Shown here: positions 57,046 through 64,000 of the stretch, piece after piece
Position numbering within the stretch: position 1 is the first letter of the stretch
Layout of the letters: the number at the start of each line of letters is the position of its first letter
NCBI GenBank assembly: GCA_028583605.1
Contig: CM053333.1
Location: 25,957,302-26,021,301, forward strand
Source: Dastarcus helophoroides
Lineage: Eukaryota > Arthropoda > Insecta > Coleoptera > Bothrideridae
Reading direction: 5' to 3'
DNA length: 64,000 bases
Program-made: the position numbers and the translations under genes
The notes under the pieces: generated by a model
The model's database searches: none
Told to the model about the DNA's origin: nothing
What the model saw: only the letters and a program-made list of their open reading frames with translations

Positions 57046-57329
57046 CAGTATGTCATGAGTCTTAGATGTGAAACTCTTCTGCAGTGATTGTGAATGGAGA
57101 CTAACATGGGTTAGGTTAGTACAGAAGAGTAACTCAGTATGTCAGCTATATCAGAGGCGAAAGTCTTCCGAAATGTAAATGGCCAAAAAAAGAACAAGGT
57201 AACTCAGTAACGTCAACCACTGCAGTATCTGTGGAGAAACTCCACAATGAATTTCGCTTCTGGTATGGTATGTATTAACTGCTTTTAACTACTTTTAACT
57301 GCTTTTAACTGCCTTTAACTGACATTAGT

Positions 57330-57470
57330 TCAAGGGGAACCTTGACGAAGTTCTAAGCAAACCGGGCCCAAATGTAGCAAGGATAAGTGTAGAGGAAGTT
57401 AGAAGAGCAGTAAAGGATATGAAAAACCGAAAAGCTGCAGGGCCGAGAGAAATGTTGCACTGCACAAGTA
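57330..57470 (+). pseudogene. RTE-like LINE, N-terminal RT fragment
   Basis: The frame FKGNLDEVLSKPGPNV, then RISVEEVRRAVKDMKNRKAA followed by GP, is the conserved stretch just before the reverse transcriptase fingers in RTE-type LINEs. It stops abruptly at about 57470 where another LINE begins. The likely continuation is the RT palm fragment at 59945-60890, so an insertion or rearrangement separates them. Confidence 0.65.
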
Positions 57471-57479
57471 CTTAACCTA

Positions 57480-57785
57480 ACGCAGCATATTGAGGACGGC
57501 CTCTAAAAAGGCCTCATAACCGGTGCCGTATTCATCGACCTAACGGCTGCGTATGACACCATTAACATCAGGCTCCTGATGGAGAAAGTGTATGCTGTCA
57601 CTAAGGATATTAACCTCACGAACACCATCAAAAACCTGCTTCGTAATAGGAGGTTTCTGGTGGAATTCCAGGGAAAATGCAGCAGATGGAGGAATCAAAG
57701 GAACGGCCTACCACAGGGAAGTGTGCTGGCTCCACTCTTTAACATCTATACAAACGACCAACCCTTTCCAGCAAACACAAACAGC

Positions 57786-57816
<31 letters not shown>

Positions 57817-58830
57817 ATGACAGGGCAATTACATCACAAGGCAGAATATTCGAGAAGGTAGAACAACACTTAAGTGAGGCGATACTAGAGAAAGACCTCT
57901 ACTACCGAAAGAATCAATTGAAACCAAACCCAACGAAAACACAAGTATGTGCCTTTCACCTCCGTAATAAGCAGGCGATCAGAAAATTGCAAATTGAATG
58001 GAAAGGGCTACCAGTAGAACACTGTCCAAACCCCAAATATCTGGGCGTAACACTCAACAGGGCCTTAACATTTAAACGCCACTGTCTCAATACCAAATTA
58101 AAAGTCAGCGGCAGAAACAATATAATCCGGAAACTGACATGTTACATGTTCTAGCTGGGGAGCAAAACCGAGAGTCCTCAAAACCTCAGCAATTGCTCTA
58201 TGCCATTCCGCAGCTGAGTATGCTTGCCCGGTGTAATATAAATCAGTGCACGCAAAGCAAGTGGATATCGCCCTCAACGAGACAAGCAGAATCATTACCG
58301 GATGCTTGAAACCCACACCGACGAACAAGATCCACCAGCTAGCTGGCATCGCCCCTCCTGCCGTCCGCAAAGAGACAGCCGCATTAAATAAAAGGCTCAA
58401 ATCAGCAGAACTGGAACGCCATTCCCTCCACGGCCTGCAACCGGCTCATCAGAGACTAAAATCGAGACGAAGCTTCTTGAGAACTACGCAAAAATATGGA
58501 GAGCGTAAAAGCAGAGTAAACCTATGGAGGGAGACTGAAGATCATCACTGGATGGAACCGAAAGAGGACTTGGCACCTGGTTGCGACGAAAGTTGGAAGA
58601 TATGGCGGGCGTTGAACAGATTGCGCACGGACACTGCAAGATAACGACATACGCCGAATAAGTGGGGTTTACCTGCAGACTCCAGCCTTTGCGAATGCGG
58701 AGCACAACAAACCACCGCACACATTTACAAATGCCCACACTCTGTCCCACCCAATGCACCCTAGAGGATCTTAAAGCAGCAAAGCCAAATGCAAACGACG
58801 TTGCCCGCTTCTGGGCACGAAGTGTTTAAT
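57480..58830 (+). pseudogene. LINE reverse transcriptase (clade uncertain), C-terminal two-thirds, broken
   Basis: RT motifs in order: AVFIDLTAAYDTI (about 57520), NGLPQGSVLAPLFN (about 57700), YADD (57810-57821), NPKYLGVTLNRALTFKRHC (about 58030). After a TAG at 58152 and shifts of frame, the C-terminal region resumes: HAKQVDIALNETSRIITGCL (58246) and LAGIAPPAVRKETAAL. Then comes a Cys/His box (LCECGAQQTTAHIYKC, about 58690), ending near 58830. A TA microsatellite has expanded right in front of YADD, adding Tyr-Ile pairs. An early TAA (57504) and several frameshifts show it is dead. The 5' endonuclease part is absent. Confidence 0.88.
57786..57812. repeat. (TA)n microsatellite inside the RT catalytic motif
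   Basis: 27 bp of pure TA lead directly into the Tyr codon of YADD (TATGCGGATGAC). In frame it reads as alternating Tyr-Ile, so the frame is preserved. Confidence 0.97.
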
Positions 58831-58834
58831 ATGT

Positions 58835-59942
58835 TACATACAGATAAGGAAAAATTTTCATTGTCCATGTAAAACGTTAAGAATTGTCCCTTCCATAGTT
58901 TTCTACGGCCGGTGAACATATTCCCCTACTTTGACGCAGCATGCTCGTATCTTCCAGTATAGATAGACGTTAAAAAAAAACTCGTCGAGAGTTTTACAAC
59001 AGATTGGAATATTGTTTAGCACAGTGCGGCGACCTATTCCAACTCCTTATTTTGTAATGTTTAAAGAGTTATTATGTTATATTCTTCATTAGAGTTATTA
59101 CTTATTTTGTTTAAGAAATCTCGTTTATTTATTTTGTTTATCAAAGAATATCAGTTTTATTTTGCCTCAGACATTGATTAAATCAACGGACTAAAAGAAC
59201 AAACAGCATGTGGTACGCAAATTTTAATAAAATTGTTGCCTGCAAGTAGTAATCCCGTAAAAAAACACGTTAGAAGCTATGATGTACTACTGAAATCTCC
59301 ACCAGCACTGATCGCTGTGCTCTGCGTTGAATTGTTTACACCGGTGTAGGAGAATACAAGGCGCCGCCCATCTATCCCACTATTAGCTCTCAATGTTAAA
59401 TCTCTTATTAACATTCTCCCTATGGACAGTGTTTGACTTTCCTGATGTGTATATGTATTGTACATGTACATCTAACTTACTATATCTTCTGTTATATACA
59501 GATAAGGAAAAATTTTCCTTGTCCATGTAAAACGCTAAGAATTGTCCCTTCCATAGTTTTCTACGGCCGCTGAACGTATTCCCCTACTCCCCTACTTTGA
59601 CGCAGCATGCTCGTATCTTCCAGTTTAGATGTTAGAAAAAACTCGTCGAAGACTTTTACAACAGACTGGAATATTGTTTAGCACAGTCTGGCGGCTTATT
59701 TGAACTCCTTATACTGTAATGTTTAGAGTTATTATGTTATATTTTTCATTAGAATTATTATTTATTTTTTTTAAGAAATCTCCACCAGCACTGATCGCTG
59801 CGCTCTGCGTTGAATTGTTTACACCGGTGTAGGAGAATACAAGGCGCCGCCCATCTATCCCACTATTAGCTCTCAATGTTAAATCTCTCATTAACATTCC
59901 CCTATGGACAGTGTTTGACTTTCCTGATGTGTATACATATAT
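58835..59942. repeat. Direct duplication of a ~0.6-kb non-coding segment
   Basis: First copy 58835-59458, second copy 59496-59942. Both contain ACAGATAAGGAAAAATTTTC, TTTGACGCAGCATGCTCGTA, CTCCACCAGCACTGATCGCT and TTTCCTGATGTGTATA. The second copy lacks the ~150-bp middle (59120-59280) present in the first. This may be the 3' tail of the preceding LINE or a non-autonomous element. There is no coding content. Confidence 0.85.
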
Positions 59943-59944
59943 TG

Positions 59945-60890
59945 ATGCTCTGACACAAATAATAATAACTCCACCGTTCAAGGTAATGAAAGGTTTGAAA
60001 CAGGGATGCTGTCTATCACCTACACTATTCAAAATATACTTACAAGAAGCACTGGAGCAATAGAGAAGAAAATGTAAAGGAATGTGCATAGAGAGTGGTA
60101 ATCAGTACCTAACAACTCTGTTCTTTACAGACGATCAGATACTAATAGCAAACTGCGAAGAGGACCTGGACTACATGTTGGGAAAGTTAAAAGAACAGTA
60201 TGGAAGGCGGGGATTGAGCATAAATATGAGTAAAGCAAAATATCTTAAGAGTAGCTGAGACTGGAGAAGAAGATCAAGATCTAGAATTTAAAAAAATGCG
60301 AAGAATTTAAATATTTAGGAAGTGTAATATCCCAAAAAGGAGACAGGAAAAGGAAAGGGACATAACCTATAGGACACAGCAGGGTAGAAAAATGCGTTGG
60401 AATTTTAAACTCGTTATTGTGGTCAAACCGGATAAGAATTCGAACAAAATTAACTATATACAGGATAACAGTGGAACCGATATTGACGTATGGATAGGGA
60501 TGCTGGCAGATGACAAAGAAGAATAAGTAGAGAGTAGACTCGGTGGAAATGGGGCTATTTAAGGAGATCATGCGGCATGTGGAATATCTAGACAGGAGCA
60601 CATTAGAAATAAGAAGAACGGGAAGAGTGCATACTACTACAGATAGAATAGAAACTAGATAATTGATATGGGTTCGGACACGTAAAAGGAATGCCAAAAA
60701 AAGCATTAGAATATATTCCTACAAACAGCAGAAAGAGAGGAAGACCAGCTAGAACATGGATTAATGAGATAATGGACATAATGGAAGACAGAGCAATCCA
60801 TGACAAGGGCTGGAAAAACAAAAAGATATAGCGGTCGAAATGCGAGATGCGGCAGTAGCTGTAGAATCGTCGCTATTAATAATAATAAGA
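59945..60890 (+). pseudogene. RTE-like LINE, RT palm to 3' end, heavily mutated
   Basis: VMKGLKQGCCLSPTLF (about 59985) is the RT motif before the active site. FFTDDQILIANCEEDLDYML (about 60123) contains the catalytic box as TDD instead of ADD. Next come VEKCVGILNSLLWSNRIRIR (about 60385) and, through several stops and frameshifts, GRPARTW- and IMEDRAI-like C-terminal words in shifted frames (about 60740-60790). The 3' end GTAGAATCGTCGCTATTAAT with an AATAATAATAA tail is at about 60865-60890. Antisense open frames with apparent membrane segments at 60281-60897 are artefacts. Confidence 0.85.
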
Positions 60891-62585
60891 CTGCCATTGA
60901 CTGCTCTTTGCCTCTTTTTTAAGCTATTTTTATTTCAAAAATTTTTACTCTGGTATGGTTGACATACCGAGTGTGCCAAATTTCTGTGTCAAAATACTAC
61001 ACCAAGTTCAAGAGAGTCGCCTTGAATTTAGTACTTCCCTTGTTCTTAAATTAACCTCCCTACATCGGCGAGTCAAATGTAGAGCTTAGTAGTTCGAAGG
61101 TACAACACCTGAAGAAGTAAATTTCTTATTGCTTTAATTTCTTTCTAGAAGAGTGAGAAGTATAAGCTATACAATTATAAAAATAGGTTGATCATATTGG
61201 TGCACACTTCATTCATTAAGGCAGCATGAATGGCACCTATTGACTACGTATTTACAATATTCACATTGATTAAACTCATTTAGATTCTGTCATTAGCGAC
61301 AGCAACACGAATTCCATCTAGCATAAAACATAACTTTTTTATTTCAGACTTAACAGTAATCTGATTAGGTTGGTGCACCTGCAATTTATTCATTGTAAAC
61401 GATTTCCTTTTTACATTTTACTCTACACTAAGAACGTGTGGTGAATATCAAATTTCCAATTTACCGGTGTTTCCTAGAAATCGTAGGTAGACGTTGATTC
61501 TTTTATGCTTATTTACTAAAGTTTTCAGAAACTAATAGATGCAACAATCGAATTTCATCGCAAATTCGTCTTGGTAATGTGAAATTTGTCTTGAGGCAAT
61601 TTAATTACGTATTAGACAGTAAAAATGAAGTTTTTCTTCCTTCTCTGAATGCTACAACTAAACTTAATTAGTTTAGGAACAATATGAGCGTTGAGCTCTA
61701 CATCTTTTGTGCAAGCTAAATTTGCAAATTTTAATTTAAAAATTACAATACACCCTGCAGAATGCATGTCAAACAATTAAAAAATTAACATTCCTTGAAT
61801 GGATGTTAATTAATACCCGTACAGAAGAATTTAATTAAAACTTGGATTATATGTTTACGGTGTAATTAAATTAAAAATTATTTCTACCAGAAGCAGGAAA
61901 TAAAATAATTTTTTTGCAGACATCACAGAGCTTAAACATTCAGTTCGGGTATATGAAATTACAATGTAACTAAACCTATCACCATTTCACGACAGTGTAA
62001 GGTACTTTACAACATACAATGGAATAACAAGGGTCTGGGCAAAAGCCTATTTTAAAGGAGCATTCTAGGACGGAATTATGTGTATTAAATAACAACAATG
62101 GGACCAAAATATCTTCGCCTGTTAACCGTTCAGGTAGCAAATGTCTCCCACTATGTAAATAGTAGACCATATTAATTTAAACTATGACAGCCGCCTTAGC
62201 CTTTCAACGCGAAAGTCTTTTAATATGAAAAAGTTTCAACTTTATGTGTTTTAAAGAGAGAATCTAACTGCGATAATTTAGCTTTTAAGATGGTTCACCG
62301 GTTAGTTGATTTTCTTTAAATTTTTGTCAGATGTTGCTGACAATATTAGCCATACAACTGCAAAATTAAAAGACACGTGTCGGTGCTAAAGTTCAGGCTC
62401 GAATTTAAGGCGATTGGGCCCCGCACTTGGCCTCGCATCACCACCAAAATTAACAGAAAGTTATTTTTTGACACTTAAAGCAAATTGCTTTTGACGATAA
62501 AGAATATGGTTGGCGTATGGTGGGTGACTTGTCTCTTTTCTACAAGTACTATCATTAAGATGTTCGCAGGAACTAATAGGATTAA
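60891..62585. other. Unassigned AT-rich sequence
   Basis: Complex sequence with a copy of the CTCTGGTATGGTTGACATAC word at about 60949. No gene, RNA or repeat array was recognised. Confidence 0.5.
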
Positions 62586-62589
62586 TCCC

Positions 62590-62870
62590 CCCAAGGGCAA
62601 GATTCTTGAGGTGTACTAGACAGTCGAAGGCAGCCAATTCCTATGCGGTCCAGCTTGACACAGTGAAGACTTCTGTCTACGGAGACTCTTTTTTTCTATA
62701 GAACTTCCAAGTTGTGGAACTTGTTACCGGAATTTTCCCCAAAAATTACAACCTATCCTTGTTTAAGAAGGCGGTTCATCGCCATCTATCCTTGTTTCCC
62801 CATCCTACTCGCAATGCTTTGAAAGCATAATGGGGTTACCCTTGGTGAGTGGATTAAACTTAAAAAAAAA
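62590..62870 (+). pseudogene. jockey/CR1-like LINE, 3' terminal fragment
   Basis: The frame SYAVQLDTVKTSVYGDSFF (about 62638) is followed, after a TAG and frameshifts, by YRTSKLWNLLPEF and YNLSLFKKAVHRHLSLFPH. This is the conserved C-terminus of jockey/CR1-type LINE reverse transcriptases. It ends in an A-rich tail (62860-62870). Only about 90 codons remain. It may belong to the same family as the RT fragment at 63417. Confidence 0.75.
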
Positions 62871-63355
62871 TTAAAAGTCTCCCTTGTTCTTAGAGAATTC
62901 ATGTAAATTTTGAACCAAGCCAATGGCTTGTTGATAATTTGTTATATTCGTGTCATTGTTAACCATTTCCGCTTCTTCATCAGAATCGTCAAAAATGTTC
63001 ACGGTTTTATATTGTATATCGGCAGGAACTAGGTCATTATCATCTTCTAATATTAAATCTGTATCTATGTTAAAATATTCGTCCAAATAATTGCACTCAA
63101 TGCCCATTGCTTTAGAGGTTTTACAGATTTCACGTAAGATAGACAAAGGTAAATTATCTTGTGCTGCAAAATTATTGTTGAGATCTATGGTTCTTGGGTT
63201 ATCTTTAAGAGAGAATCCTGCTTTACGAAAACAATTTTGAATTGGTTCTGATAAAACTTTCTACCAAGCAGCTTTTAGAAAGTACACAGCATCTAGAACA
63301 TTTAGAGATTTCGTTAGATTTTGAATGCTATCTACAGATTCCATTTTTGACAAAT
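62871..63355 (-). pseudogene. Tigger/pogo-type transposase, C-terminal fragment
   Basis: On the minus strand, NVLDAVYFLKAAW is followed by a TAG, then KVLSEPIQNCFRKAGFSL, the signature C-terminal end of the Tigger (pogo, DDE_1) transposase core. Next comes an acidic tail with LREICKTSKAMGIE, IFDDSDEEAEMV and YQQAIGLVQNLHEFSKNKGD before a stop at 62871. The catalytic Asp residues lie upstream and are not in this fragment, which stops at about 63355. Confidence 0.85.
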
Positions 63356-63416
63356 ATCTAGGGGAAAATAGAATCATCTCCGATAGGCAATAATGTTTTA
63401 AACAACGTTCCACTGC

Positions 63417-64000
63417 GATCTACTGGCATATGTTACTCATATCAGCTGTGGAAAAACATGGTGAGGCTAAGATTGTGGCATTGGATATCTCAAAGGCTTT
63501 CGACAGAGCCTGGCTCTGTCTCTCAGCTCTTCTCGCCAAATTAACATCTTATGGTCTTCCTCCTGGACTCTGTCATTTAATATCCAATTATCTCGCTGAA
63601 AGATCTCTTCAGGTCATTGTCGATGGCATCTCATCCGAGACATTTGCGATTACCGCAGGGGTGCCTCAGGGGTCTATTCTGTCTTCTACTCTATTTCTGT
63701 TACACATAAATGATCTCTTAGCTTCAACTTCCAATCCTATATATAGCTACGCATATGACAGTAACCTTGTGTCATCTTTTTTCTCCGACAAACCATTATC
63801 TATCGCTGCTGGCGATCTACTGGCATATGTTACTCATATCAGCTGTGGAAAAACATGCTGAGGCTAAGATTGTGGCATTGGATATCTCAAAGGCTTTCGC
63901 GAGAGCCTGGCACCGATCTCTTCTCGCCAAATTAACACCTTATGGTCTTCCTCCTGGACTCTGTCATTTAATATCAAATTATCTCGCTGAAAGACCTTTT
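63417..64000 (+). pseudogene. jockey/CR1-like LINE reverse transcriptase, tandemly duplicated fragment
   Basis: Copy 1 (63417-63813) reads KIVALDISKAFDRAW (RT motif A with its Asp) and TAGVPQGSILSSTLFLLHIND. It then reads SYAYDSNLVSS where the family has YADDS, so one catalytic Asp is replaced by Tyr. Copy 2 starts at 63814 with the same GATCTACTGGCATATGTTAC and runs off the window at 64000 (offset 397 bp). It lacks a few codons after SKAF. Because the junction is in the RT frame, the read-through stops at TGA 63861. The fragment is inactive. Confidence 0.88.

Noticed and set aside
60281..60897. Minus frames that look like multi-pass membrane proteins
   Set aside because: They are antisense to the decayed RTE-type LINE, whose sense-strand motifs are clear.

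Overview
This window looks like insect nuclear DNA. It is very AT-rich and intron-containing, and its one recognisable host gene is a syndecan with an insect-like C-terminus. The mobile elements belong to families common in arthropod genomes: ZMYM1-like hAT, mariner, Tigger/pogo, Ty3/Gypsy, and R1/jockey/CR1/RTE-type LINEs. I cannot fix the order or species. Almost everything other than the syndecan exons is repeat or decayed transposon, and no intact transposase or reverse transcriptase was found.

Host gene. On the minus strand, three exons of syndecan (Sdc) lie at 13649-13484, 13431-13255 and 9061-8892. They give an acidic ectodomain stretch with Ser-Gly glycosaminoglycan sites, a proline-rich juxtamembrane part, one transmembrane helix, and a cytoplasmic tail ending in EFYA. 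The signal-peptide exon(s) were not found. They must lie above 13650, so much of the window could be syndecan intron. The 4.2-kb last intron holds about seven tandem copies of a roughly 345-bp repeat and two mobile-element remnants.

Layout. 1-690: a 62-bp minisatellite and a 144-bp duplication. 2764-6662: a broken hAT transposon inserted in a LINE. 6690-7530: a GTAGCA-rich inverted-repeat element. 7540-13650: syndecan. 14.6-19.0 kb, 21.3-25.0 kb, 27.5-31.8 kb, 34.0-39.1 kb and most of 44.5-56.3 kb: a large, degenerate A/T-rich satellite built on TTTCGA words. Its A-rich and T-rich strands swap between blocks, and it contains higher-order tandem units and inverted copies. Set into it are an R1/jockey-like LINE end (19 kb), a purine minisatellite (25 kb), a solo LTR (41.1 kb), a rearranged Gypsy element (42.0-44.5 kb) and a mariner (45.7-46.7 kb). 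56.4-64.0 kb: a cluster of nested LINE, palindromic and Tigger fragments.

Best candidate for something undescribed. A short palindromic mobile family occurs six times (9.6, 22.4, 27.2, 38.8, 40.6 and 48.3 kb). At least four copies are bounded by 10-15 bp direct repeats, and one has a paralogous empty site in the same window. Each long arm carries a CTGAAGA / stem / CGAAAC motif resembling the hammerhead-like core of Penelope-like elements. A second, larger palindrome at 56.45-57.05 kb shares that architecture. I infer non-autonomous Penelope-like retroelements, but this needs searches I cannot run.
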